In this document: positions 1 to 11,075 of the stretch, one piece after another
Layout of the letters: each line of letters begins with the position of its first letter
How positions within the stretch are numbered: position 1 is the first letter of the stretch
Assembly: GCA_022113835.1 (NCBI GenBank)
Contig: JAILWY010000009.1
Coordinates: 18,328,001-18,392,000, forward strand
Direction: 5' to 3'
DNA length: 64,000 bases
Source: Atopsyche davidsoni
Taxonomy: Eukaryota; Arthropoda; Insecta; Trichoptera; Hydrobiosidae
Made by a program: the position numbers and the translations under genes
The notes under the pieces: generated by a model
The model's database searches: none
Told to the model about the DNA's origin: nothing
The model's input: the letters and a program-made list of their open reading frames with translations, nothing else

Positions 1-2696
1 CTGACTGGAGAGATGAAATCGTCTCCACCATCCCGTCGCCCTCCCCCGCCGCGACCACTGTCTGTCGTTGCCCGAGACAAGTGCAATTGGTTTTCTTTAC
101 CACTTTGGTTATTTTTCTCTCCAGCTTACAGTACTCAGCGAAATGGAACACTGATGTCACGAGTAAGGGCTTTTGTCCGTTGTCAATTCGCTTTGATCAA
201 TTTTCATAGTGCAGCAAATTTGATACCATCTTTCTTTTATGATACTTTTACATCAAATGAATACGTTGATAAAATACATCATTATATTTTCAAACGTCTA
301 GTTCATTCCTAATTGTTTTCATAAATACTTTTTTTGTGACTAGTCTCACACACACAACAACAGATATATTTGTATTGGTGGTCTGTCTCTCCCCTGCATT
401 ATTAATAACTATTTATAGGTTCTGTCTTCGTGCAAGTTCTCTTCTTGCGCTTTCAAACAACGTAAAAATATTTACAATATTATTATCGTTTAAGTTTTCC
501 TTTACACAAGTTCTCTAAATGTATTATTGTAATGTAAAATTGATATTCAATTAAATAAAAGTAATTTAGTTAATTAACGTTAATGTTAATTAACATCAAA
601 CAACAAAATTAATTTAAATATGTAGATTTTGTTGTTTATATTCTATTATTTCTATTCAGTTCTAGAGTGGACTTTTTTGATGGGTGTTTTCTTCCAAATC
701 TAGACATTTTTTAATATACCAACGAATATTTCACTATTTGCCCGCTTCTTCGCGTCAAGCTTCCATCATTTCAAAAGAGAAGGGATTCGTAGATTATCAA
801 AAATCAATTTTTTTGAAGACTGTCCTTCGTTAAAATAATAGTGATTTTCATCGGTCAGTCGTGCAACTGATCGCTATTTCCACGCGTTCAATGCAGTGCG
901 CCTAATTTGAATTCTATCTATTATTGGATTTTATTTTGACGATTCCAAAAAAATATTATTTAATAGATACTCGGTGGTTTTTTTTTAACTTTTTTAATTT
1001 GTAATATTCTTTTATTTTACATATTGTTCGCGGACTTGACGATAGCCGTGGTACCAGGAACGTCACGTCGGAATATTTAATAGAAAAAAACATGCTGTAA
1101 TACCACAAATAATCACAATATAAAATCACAATATCCCACCAAATCACACCAACAACACATTTTGCAGAATATTTAGTTAAAACCCTTAATAATTTAATAG
1201 ACTGGCGTTTATTATAGTATTTGATTTATTTTTCGCCCAATAAAATACTAATTTTAACAGTATCCTTGTTTGAAAGATAAAAAATCCTATTATCCTTGGC
1301 CTAAATGAAATGAAAAAATAAATTCGATAAGTCCCGAAATCGTAAAATTTTATTAACCTGGGATGAAAAAAAATTATTGCTTATTTAGAAAGTAAAATTA
1401 AACATTATTATTACTCTTTTTACGCACAGTTTATCATCAAAGCACTAAAAACTTATCTCCAGTCTCCGTGAATACTTATTAACAAACTGAAGGATAATTT
1501 CAAGTTCATAGAAATAAGATAACTTAGACTTTTCTTTAAAAAATTACACTCCAAACGGTGCACAAATATGATACAACTAGCATAATATTTTAAAACTATT
1601 ACTTTATAGCAGTTTTACATAGATTTTCTTTTATCGTCTGACTTATTTTACTGAACCGTTCCACCCGAAAAGCGATTCAGATTCCTCTGATACATCAGTG
1701 ATGCTTTTTGAAAAACGTATGTATCTAACAAAGTATTGACATTTAACAAAACCCTTAAGCTTAAAAGAGCCTTAAATAAATTACTTTGTCGTTATTTCTG
1801 GATTGAAAGAGATCCTTTGTCGTATTATATCACTATTTGTATATAATTTAAAAGTTTCACAAGAGATCACAAAGCTAATTCCTCTCATACTAATTGGATA
1901 TTTTGATAATCATTTCCATTGAAATACTGTCTAACCTATTTACCTCTTCCTTTTTCCTTGAATTTATTAACAGTTCAAGCTTTTATTTATTTTGTACAAC
2001 TATTTTATTCGTCAGAATAAATTGTTTTAGTATTAACCTATTAAGAAATTTAACTTTTATCAATAACAATATACGATTCTCGGTATATGTTAATGTAAAT
2101 TAATATTATACTGGGTGTTTTAGTTTAAAATAAGATGTTAAATACATACATGTTTTGATTTCATTACTATGTTTAAATGTGCTTTATAATTATATATTTT
2201 ATTAAAATATATAATATATATTTAAATATTTTACCAAATAGGTAAGTTGTATAGCAGTTGCTTCTTAAGGAGGTGCTTTAAATTCTGTTCAGTGAATATA
2301 CTCCCTTTCCTTTTCTTTACGCCGCCAACTTAGTACCTCTTGCGATTGCGATTCTTCAAGCGTTCAAACTGCTAAGTTTATTACTCAATTCGATGTTGTT
2401 TTGTGGAAAAACTAACATAAACCATTAAAACTGTAAAAACTGTGCGCTTTGGCTGAGAGGCGACTCTTTGCACTTTGGGCCACGCGAAGTACCATTCAAC
2501 CCGTGTGAGGCCACAGAAAGCGGAAACAGAAAGAGGCTGAGATTGTTCAAATACACTGAAATCAAGCAATTACATACCGAAGGTTTATCGATCACTAGTT
2601 CCTTACCTAAACATTATTTTCATTCACAAATTCATAATATTTTATTCTACAGAAAGTACTAGTACTAGTTCGCAGTGTATTGATTTTATATCAGTA
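1..2696. other. AT-rich noncoding sequence at the left edge
   Basis: No gene can be supported here. The first 100 bases are GC-richer than the rest and stay open in more than one frame, so a 3' piece of an upstream exon is possible, but I find no convincing donor site or family match. The sequence around 570-597 is a short TTAATTAAC-type inverted repeat. Around 2110 there is a TACTGGGTG motif that resembles one end of a TIR element, with no partner seen. It most likely belongs to an upstream intron or 5' flank of the receptor gene. Confidence 0.5.
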
Positions 2697-2790
2697 ATCA
2701 ATATTTTTGACCAGAGTACATACTTAGCGGAATTCCATTTTAATATTGTATTTTAAATAAAGTTTTTGAGTGTTTTTTTCATATGTTTCA
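2697..2790 (-). repeat. R1 repeat fragment (tail part)
   Basis: Matches the tail of the R1 family seen elsewhere in the window: AATATTTTTGAC, then a degraded AGTAC.TNG block, GGAATTCCATTTTAATATT, a TTTTAAATAAA stretch and a GAGTG/TTTTTTCA/CATATGTTT block. The hairpin-GAAAC part is missing, so this copy is truncated. The orientation is set so that the hairpin-GAAAC strand is called plus. Confidence 0.5.
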
Positions 2791-5700
2791 TGCATGCATC
2801 ACTCAATAATGTATAATGTATGTATGACATGTAAAACATGTACAAGAAATACAGACATGTTAATAACCAAATGGTACAAATTTGACCAAAAATTAATATT
2901 TTTATTGTTTTTAGCTAAATTTGTAAGAAATGTTTAAATTTTATCCCAGGGAAAAAAATTAACATGACAATACTACTTGTCACGATTTGACTGTTTCAAG
3001 TTTTACGTGGGTTTTTTTATTTTAAATTTAAATTGTGAGTTGAGTGACTTGAGCTGAAACTGGGTGAGATAAATCTGCAGATAAAAATATTTAATTCCAT
3101 TACTTTTATAGACCTGTAGAGACATCCGGCAATATCAACGTGTATAAAAACAATTGTCAAAGATATATCCTTTCACGTGGCTTTAATATTTATGATAGCA
3201 TCGTGTGCGGGGCTCGGGTGAAACGAACTGAAACGAGTCGGGTTGTTTTCTTTTAAATCTGACAGTGTAAAATGTTCTAAACCTCAGCATTTAGGAACAA
3301 AGAACTCCACCGGGTGCTCTGAATTATTGTTTACCATATTTTGTTCAGTAAAACATTATTTTGATTTCTGTATCTCGATAAGTCATTATAATCACTCTAA
3401 TCTTCTTCAGTTGGCTCTCCTCAGGGGAGTTGGGTGACCGTCCCACTAAATAAGTGATTTCATGGTTTTTTAGGTGTAAATTTTTATATCTCTTCTTTTC
3501 ATTTCAGATTACTCAACATTAAAATTAAATCGTTAAACACTCCGTTAGATATTGACTAAGAGCTGGAAATAAAAGGGCAAACAAGTGTTCAGGGGAAATA
3601 AACATAAAAAAGGCAAGCAAGCAGTGGCGGGAAGCGCCGAGGAGTTAAACGTCCACTGGGAGTTTACTGTTGCTTAATCCAAAAAGGATTATGTATTGGG
3701 ATATGCAATATGTATATAACCAAATTCTTTTGGCTCGAACACTGGAATAGGGTAAATACGTTTTTGTGCTCTCCATACCTTTTAATCAATTTTTCAAATA
3801 GACACAGTATATCAAAATGTACGCGGTAACCAAATAAGAGGAAAGAGGAAATAAATTTGTTTTTTGTAAACGTGCATTGAAAAGAGTTTTTTTGGCATTA
3901 TTACTAATTTCCAGGAATGTTTTCACTTTACTTTGGAAAAAATCAATTGTTCGAACGTAATTCCCAATGAAATCAGTTTGATTTGATACAAAACAAATTG
4001 TTTTATTTTATTATGACATTTTCAATAATTTTGTATTGAATATTTTATCTAAAAAATAATAGTTTTATTCAATGTGAAAAGCACTCATTTAAACTGAAGG
4101 TTTGTTCTCTACTCGGGGTATAATTCTTAATTGGTCTTATAGTTATACGAAGAGCTATTTATTTTTTAAAAAAAAAAAATAATAAATAATTTAAATGTGC
4201 TCCAAAATATATAATATTATAAAAATTCATTTACAGATAAAATTATGTTTTTTTTTCAGTTCAAAGCGTTAGTTCTTAAATATCCACAGTTTAATAAAAT
4301 TTAATTAACTTGATCGTGCTTGATATTGCCGTACGTTCAACAAACGGAACGTTTTGTTGCTTGTTTATATTTTCATTTACGAATTTCTGTGTTTACTTTT
4401 TCTTTTACATTTGACTGAAATTACCATATCAAATTAATTTAGGGTTGTTGAATATTGATATCTCAGTACAAACAACTCAAGGAAAACAATTTTATCTAAT
4501 AATGATTTTTTGTCCAAATTGAAACCATGTTTACAATTTTGAAATGAATATGTATTCAGTAATTTGTTATATTATCCTACAAAAAATTAAAAAGGAATAT
4601 TAAAATAGTTCTATAGCAATGGCATAAAACAAATGCTTAGGATTGAATGATCTATTCACGGGTCATTTAAGGGTCTTGCTACCTAACCTTGCTTGGTGTC
4701 CATCCTCCGTCTGCCACAAAAAAAGGACCGTTTTATCTGGCGAAATCGTATCATTTAATTAATTTAATTGTCACTTTATTTTTCTATGTCGAAAGTTGAT
4801 TTTTTTATACAGTATTAAAAAAAACTACAAATTATATTTATCTGTTTTTTATTATTTTATTAGCGTCCATTTTCAGGGTAAAATAAAATCTTGAATATGT
4901 TGAAAAATTGGATCAAATGACGACTTTTCAAATCCAAAGTTTGTTAAAGATTTTTTTTTTAATTTTCAAAATAATAAATCGCACAGAGTTTATATTGAAT
5001 CTTTTAATTCCAATTGAAAAAAAGACTTTAAATGTTTAGGACTCTGAGAACAGGGACATGACGAATCTCCAAATTCCTACACTTCAATCGGAAAAACACA
5101 TTTTTATCATATTAAAAATAAATTTACTAGAAATAATAAAAATATTTTGTTCGGAAGAAGGGATTTATCTAACATTTTGCATTTAAATTTTTTTGATTGG
5201 TGCATTTGATTTTTTGCAAAACGGACCAGAAAATGATTAAAAAATCTCGAGTATGGGACTTATACCCTTAAGCCCGTATTTATTAATTAAATAACTTTTT
5301 TAAAATTAAATTTAAATAAACTTATTTAATTTTTTGTGTTTTATTGTTTTTTGTAATATATATCTACTCCACTGAAAATTTAAGCAAAAATAGTATTTTA
5401 CTGTCTTATAATCTCAATATTTCAAACGTTCAACGATATGACTAAACACATTATTAAATTATTTACCATGCTGATTAATTTAAGGCTTTACGGCCTTCGT
5501 TGTTATTTTTTAATGTCGTGGCTTTAGTAAACCTTCCGCTGTTCCATTTTTACACACGCTTAGTTAAGCTTTGCTCTAGCGATACATTAGGGTGTTTTTG
5601 CCATAGAAATGAACCTTAATTGCTTATATTAAATATTAAAATGGTTGGAATTAATACGTTCATGGTCTAAGCCCCCGGAAATAAACAGAGCTAACGGATC

Positions 5701-7637
5701 CTAAAAATCTCATTCGGGTGTCGCGAGGAACACAGCTCAGCCGCGCCTTGCTCCCAGGAAATAATTAATCGCGGGTATGAAAGAAGAAGTTAAAGTGAGC
5801 TGTTTTTGGATCTCGAATTAAATAATCAACACATTATTTTAATTTCTGTTATAATATACCCGTATATTTTTTACTACAAAATCAAAATATTTTTTTAACA
5901 ATTTACAAAATGTATACATATATTTATTAATTAAATTAATAAATATATGTATACATTTATTAACAAAATCCTTTCATGGAAAAAAATCCTAGACCCAAAA
6001 AAGACTATTCGAATCCACAATTTTGAGTTAAACATTAATAGTATATATTAAAATTGTGTAGTTCATTAAAAAAATGTCATAGTGTTGCCAAAGATTTAAA
6101 AACTTATTGAGGTTTCGGAAGAAGTAACGTTTTCATTTTTATTTCACTCCAAATAAAAAAAATTTTTTGCTCTGTTTATTTATTTAAAAAACTGTGCTCG
6201 AATAATACCATTTTATTTGCTAAAAAAATTCAAAGATATGCATTAAATGCTTACATGTCTGACATGTTAAATTTCATATTACTGACACTAATTATATTAA
6301 CAGCAGCTGCACTTATACTCCTCAATTTAAAATGATGTCAAACTGTGATGTCTCAATTTAAAATGATGTCTTTTGTGATTCTTGAAATGAAGCTAGAAAA
6401 ATCGCTTTAATTTAATTAGGTATGATTAATTTTGATTGTACAGTGAGTTGGCAAGGACATGCTGAGTTCATTATTCTCTCGCTGTAATTTGAATATCCTT
6501 TTGTTCGTTACACAATAGGATGTTACAGATCCACAGGCACAGAGCATTTTCCACAAATTACGTAATTAGCTAATGTAATAGTTAACGCTATAATAATTTG
6601 GAAAGGTTAAGTTTTGTGCAAATACAATCATACTCTAACAATTAGTTTAATCTAGAACAGGCATACGTTTCGTTAAACAATCTTCTAATGAAAACTACCC
6701 AACATCCAGCTAGAAGCAATAAAATACTAACATTTTGTTTTAACTTACAATACCAACTTTATCACTTATTTCGTAAAATATTAGTAAATTTAGAAATTAT
6801 AGCTGAAACTTCAAATATCGTTTAAAATACCTTTCAATTAAATCAAATAAAAATTATCAACACATTTATTTTTTTAAGAAAGTATGGGTGTTAGAGAAAT
6901 CGTAAAAAATCGCAATATGTTTTTCAATTTCGCGGTTATAGTTTCGAAGACTCAGTTTAACAGCGGCGTCCCGTTAATTTTTTCGAAAAAGTGAAAAGTT
7001 AAGGGGCGTCCTGTGGGAAATTAACGGGTTATGGTGAAGTTGTGACGTCTGGAGGAAGTTTTGGCGCCGCATTTTAACGAAAAAAGTTACGATGTTGGCC
7101 AATTTTAAAATAAATGAAAAATACGTCCCCCGGGTGACCCTTTTTTTTATTCATCCCTAGTAAATTGTACTGATAAATTAAACGGACCTCCAGCTCTAAC
7201 GACCTCACGTGCAGCTTTGTACAAAGTATGTTATTTAAAAATATACATTTTAGTGTAATATACTGAAAATTCACTGATGGTATATAATTTTTTATTTTTT
7301 TTATATTGTGATTTTTATAAAGTTCTTAAAAGAAGAGGTCAGGCTGACTTATAAATAATTACTTATACAAAAGGCTTTTTAAAACTAATGGTTTTACCAA
7401 AAAGAATTAATAAATTACCTAACTAAATTCGTAAATGTAATTTCTATGGATCGTATACTCTCTTGACGTTGACTCCTGGTCGCTTCTTAATTTTGCAGAC
7501 GATCACAAAATTTCAGCATGTAGTCGATCTTGTAAACTTGTACAGTGCTACGTCTATTTCCAGTACTTTATCAGTTTACGTCGGTTCTATCGCCAGCTAG
7601 TTCAACTCATTTTCAATCCGAGACAATAAGATCGATA
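2791..7637. other. AT-rich noncoding sequence
   Basis: No exon, RNA gene or recognisable transposase is seen. Poly-A/T runs and short ORFs dominate. Small GC-richer patches occur near 3205-3240, 5690-5770 and 6960-7140. None has both splice sites and a recognisable protein. The 51-bp palindrome at 5908-5958 is listed separately. Confidence 0.5.
5908..5958. repeat. 51-bp perfect palindrome
   Basis: The sequence is a perfect inverted repeat of 25-bp arms around one central A at 5933. The arms begin AAATGTATACATATATTTAT and end with its mirror. It could extrude as a cruciform or fold as an RNA hairpin. It may be the core of a short fold-back element, but no flanking duplication is clear. Confidence 0.85.
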
Positions 7638-7745
7638 TTTTAAATAAAACTTTTGTGTTTTTTCCACATGTTTAATCTTATTGTTGGCCGGTTTCGCCAA
7701 CCTTTCACATTGGCATTATCAACCTGGTATCCAATTTTATAATTA
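7638..7745 (-). repeat. R1 repeat copy with hairpin-GAAAC motif
   Basis: Read on the minus strand, it holds TTGATAATGCCAATG, a GCCAA...TTGGC hairpin, then GAAACCGGCC and a CACATG/AAAA/CAC/AAAAGTTTTATTTA tail. That is the R1 layout shared with the copies at 35.6, 41.8, 47.7 and 56.3 kb. The copy is partial: the far tail with the GGAATTCCA block is absent. Confidence 0.75.
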
Positions 7746-8186
7746 AAATGTAGTAAAAAAAAAATTATTAAATAAAATCTTCGAATATTTCTTTGACGAT
7801 CAATATTTTATCATCAGTCAATTTTTTGATATAAAACCAATAGTAATTTTACTCAAAGTTTTTGACGAATTAAAAACATTTGGCCTGTATTAAATAGTTA
7901 CTATTATTTTTATTCCCCCGAATCACCTCCTTGAATACCCGTATTGAATTCGTCGTGAATGCCTTCCATTTAAAGAACTCACAGCTCTACGCATTTGTCC
8001 TTGTACACACAGAATATTAATCTTTCACATCACGTGTCAGGCCTGTCGTCTTTAGAATTATTCTTTACTTCGTATTGAATGTTCTTATACATCGATATAA
8101 AGTCCAATATTAAATAAATTCTATATTTTTGAATTCGTCCAAATATCCAATAAATTCAAACAAAACTACGAGCTTCTTAAGTAAAC

Positions 8187-8295
8187 TTTAACGTTGGCAT
8201 TATTAAACTGAGTTAAAATTAACACAAAAGTATTTTATTTAAGATATTAAAATGTAATTCCACCAAGTACTCATTGTCAAAATTTTTGATTGCTT
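8187..8295. repeat. Rearranged R1 repeat fragment
   Basis: The left part (AACGTTGGCATTATTAAACTGAG) matches the minus-strand hairpin side of R1. The right part (AAAGTATTTTATTTAAGATATT, then AATTCCACCAAGTACT and TGTCAAAATTTTTGATT) matches the plus-strand tail. The two pieces are joined in opposite orientation, so this copy has been inverted or deleted internally. It ends about 200 bp before exon A. Confidence 0.6.
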
Positions 8296-8491
8296 CTATG
8301 ATTCACTTTTATACCATATTGGTTTATTATGTATTCAATCTTCAAATGTGAATCGATTATCTAAATATTGTAATATGTAACTCTTTATATTTACACAAAA
8401 AAGTGAATAGTTTCGTTTATTTGTTACATGTATAATTGATATAAATGAATTCATGTAAGGTATTAAAATGTATTTTTTCGGTTTTTCTCAG

Positions 8492-8615
8492 GGGCACCAG
8501 TGGGATAGACATCGACTTGCGACGGGTGGACATCGACCAGTGTCCCCTGCAGGCGGGCAGCACCCAACTCAACATCTTTGCCGCCACCGACAAGTGCAAG
8601 AAGAGAACCACCGAT
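8492..8615 (+). CDS. GPR158-like orphan class C GPCR, exon A (ectodomain)
   Basis: Internal coding exon. It is preceded by a T-rich tract and TTTTTCTCAG, and followed by GTGAGT. The first base completes a split codon and the exon ends on a full codon (phase 0), giving about 41 residues that start GTSGIDIDLRRVDIDQCP. The order IDxDL..VDI.QCP, then a D-K-C motif and two Thr, joined to exon B, is the pattern that precedes the EGF-like segment in GPR158/GPR179 and its insect relatives (Drosophila CG31760). The family consists of orphan class C receptors at the plasma membrane; in vertebrates they bind RGS7-Gbeta5. This exon is extracellular. Third codon positions are mostly G or C, unlike the AT-rich flanks. 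The identity rests on recall of the family, not on a search. Confidence 0.85.
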
Positions 8616-10744
8616 GTGAGTACTGACGCCATAACAAGCCCGCAATACTACCTATATATTCGAACATAAATCATTCATCCACAAAATACACCCTCGAAAC
8701 TCTCCACATACTCCATAAATAAACAACACACATGACTTGCCAAATGGCTCAGAGATTTCGACAAGCTTTTTGTGCGGGTATAACCTTAAAGGCTTCTCCA
8801 GTCTAAGCGCTCACAGATTAAAATGTTTATTACCTCCTCACTATTAGGCTAATCATATTTGTTAAGAAAAATCCACCGTTAAAAATGTCAATGTCACCAT
8901 TGTAAAAAGTTTTAGCTTATAATATTATTGACATTGTCAAACTTAATATTCTAAATATTATTCGTATTTAGTTTTGATGCCATATTAACCCCAAAATGCG
9001 TAATATGTTTACGGTTTACTTAACCTTATTTTTCCCCAAACGCTTAATAATATCATTTTTTATTTGTTTAATTTATTTTAATCATGGAAAAAAACCGTAC
9101 AAAAAGAACAAATATTTACCTTGAGATTTCTGAACAGAAAGAAGCTCCGGGCAGGGGCTCGCCCTGTGGGGCAGCACGATTGTCTTCAAAGCCGGTAACT
9201 GTTTATTTTTTCTTGAAAAGAGAAGTGAAATCCACCCCTCCCGGTACAACATAATGTAACGGAGTCTCTCGGGTTTCCTTAAATTGAATTTTAAATTTAT
9301 TTTAATTTTCACGAAAAAGGCTTTCGTTTTAAACGCTTAGGAATATTTTTGGGGAAACAACATTTTATAAAACGTTAAAAAGTATAATAAAATTAATTAT
9401 ATCGTGTATTTGTTTTGTATGATATCTAAAATAACATACGAATGCTCTATTATCAGTTAAAATTGTGATCTTTATGATGAAATTTCGTAATAAATTCCAC
9501 AAGCAATAAAAAAAATATTGCTTTCGAAGGCAGTAAACTACTTCGTATAAAACTATGTTAATAATTTATTAAGGATATTTGTTAATTTTTTTAGTAGACA
9601 AATCATTTTTTTAAATTACTTTACGCTTACAAAGATTGAATGTAAATTCCAGTGATCGAACCATAGTTCCCAAAACAAAGTTATGTAATTGGAGCTACCT
9701 GAAAACTTCAACTCACCCTTGCAGCCGCCCAGGTAATATAAAGGTGTGCAGTCGGACGAGTGGTGATTGCTTTCCAAGCCGGCGAGAAGGCGGCTTTGAG
9801 AAAATAATCAACCGCGTCACGATTATTTTTCTTGACATTGAAATAAATGTGTCTCAGACGGAAGAAAAAGATTATGAATGTAAACATTTTCATTTGTTTA
9901 CTTACTGAGAGTTCTTCACGAAAAGCATCAATATGGAAATAAAAATAACATGTATAATGTTTCATGGAAAATATTATATTTTTATTGAAAATGTAATAAA
10001 TTCTAGCATGTTTCAGTGTTTTTATGTTCTATTTTTCTAAATGCATCCCGGGAGCTCCGTTTTCATATAATTTGCTACTGAATTGCAATTTTCTAAAACC
10101 ATCACATAGGATATTTTTTGTTTTTTTTTTTTCGTATTCTTACATAGTTTAGTTCAAATTTTTTATTAGAATTTATAGGTTTAACTCAATCACTTGAAAT
10201 CATATACTGAAAAAAAACACAATTACAATATAAAATTTCGAGACCCGTAGATGTTTAAAAATTGGTACATATCATCAAACCCACTCAAACCTTTCATAGT
10301 GTATTATCATTTTAATTAGGTTCCCCGTGTCTGTAATTGTAAAAAGTTTATTAATTATTAAAAACATGACAGTGAAATTATTAATTAAATCGGAAATTTG
10401 AAAATACACATCGATATGAAAATACACATCGATAAATGTGTAATGTAAGAGAATAAATAAAATATAAAGTTTGTTATTTCAAATGGTCTATTTGTGTTGA
10501 GTTAGAGGAGGGCACCCCTTGTGTCCTTGTGTCCTTGTGTCCTTGTGTCCTTGTGTCCTTGTGTCCTTGTGTCCTTGTGCCCTTGTGCCCTTGTGCCCTT
10601 GTGCCCTTGTGCCCTTGTGCCCTTGTGCCCTTGTGCCCTTGTGCCCTTGTGCCCTTGTGCCCTTGTGCCCTTGTGCCCTTGTGCCCTTGTGCCCTTGTGC
10701 CCTTGTGTCCTCGCGTGTGTACTTGAGTGTCTTTTCGCTTGCAG
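8616..10744 (+). other. Intron between exons A and B (2129 bp)
   Basis: GTGAGT at the 5' end and TCTTTTCGCTTGCAG at the 3' end. It joins phase 0 to phase 0. It is AT-rich with poly-T tracts and holds no second gene. GC-richer patches at 9140-9250 and 9710-9800 have no supported exon. Its last 230 bases are almost entirely the 8-bp minisatellite described separately. Confidence 0.85.
10517..10708 (+). repeat. 8-bp minisatellite CCTTGTG(T/C), 24 units
   Basis: 24 units in exact 8-bp register: 7 of CCTTGTGT, then 16 of CCTTGTGC, then 1 of CCTTGTGT, followed by a decayed CCTCGCGT. The block structure suggests expansion by replication slippage or unequal exchange after a single T/C change. It translates in every frame (LCPCVLVS or GHKGTRAQ patterns) because 8 is not a multiple of 3 and no stop arises; these long ORFs are artefacts. 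It ends 36 bp before the exon B acceptor and so occupies the branch-point and pyrimidine region. Confidence 0.97.
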
Positions 10745-10888
10745 TGCGTGCCGCTGCCTGGCCTGGGCTTCCGGCGCGGCTCCTACAAGTGCGTGTGCCG
10801 CCGAGGCTTCTACTTCCCCGTCGTGCTGGCCGAGCATCGCTTCTACAACGGGACCGTCATCGAGGAGGAGTACGAAAAGCTCATGATG
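10745..10888 (+). CDS. GPR158-like orphan class C GPCR, exon B (EGF-like Cys-rich segment)
   Basis: Internal exon of exactly 48 codons, with CTTGCAG before and GTGAGT after; both ends are phase 0. It starts CVPLPGLGFRRGSYKCVC and ends EEEYEKLMM. Cys residues at positions 1, 16 and 18, with PGxGFRxGSYxCxC, form the EGF-like motif that is conserved in GPR158/GPR179 between the ectodomain and the linker before TM1. NGT at residues 35-37 is an N-glycosylation sequon, which agrees with an extracellular location. Codons are strongly G/C-ending. It joins exon A in frame (TTD to CVPLP), giving the Cys spacing expected of the family. The acceptor is unusually close to a minisatellite. Confidence 0.93.
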
Positions 10889-10977
10889 GTGAGTACATTA
10901 CACTGTGCAAGACATCAAATTACGTTTTAATGAAAATCTGGCGTTTCTTTTCTCATTTGATTTGTGTGTATTTAGAG

Positions 10978-11075
10978 CAGTGGCTCTCAAACTCTTTTGG
11001 ATCACGGACCCCTTTCATAGTCAAAACTTGCCTACGGGTTCCCCATTCATAGTCAAAACTTGACTACGGATCCTG
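10978..11075 (+). mobile_element. hAT-type element end with 32-bp direct repeat
   Basis: CAGTGGCTCTCAAACT at 10978-10993 matches the usual hAT terminal inverted repeat pattern (CAGNGGTTCTCAAACT), followed by the common GGATCACGGACCCCTTT subterminal block. Next, a unit of about 32 bp beginning TTCATAGTCAAAACTTG is present twice, at 11014 and 11046. I could not find the opposite terminus or an 8-bp target duplication, so this is probably a truncated non-autonomous copy. No transposase is present. Confidence 0.55.

Noticed and set aside
3..120. Possible 3' end of an upstream exon (open frame with WRDEIVSTIPS)
   Set aside because: No good donor, no recognisable family motif, and it starts at the window edge. 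It cannot be supported.
10502..11052. Long overlapping ORFs on both strands (LCPCVLVP-type and GTRAQGHK-type proteins)
   Set aside because: They are translations of the 8-bp minisatellite, stop-free in all frames by composition. Only 10745-10888 is a real exon.
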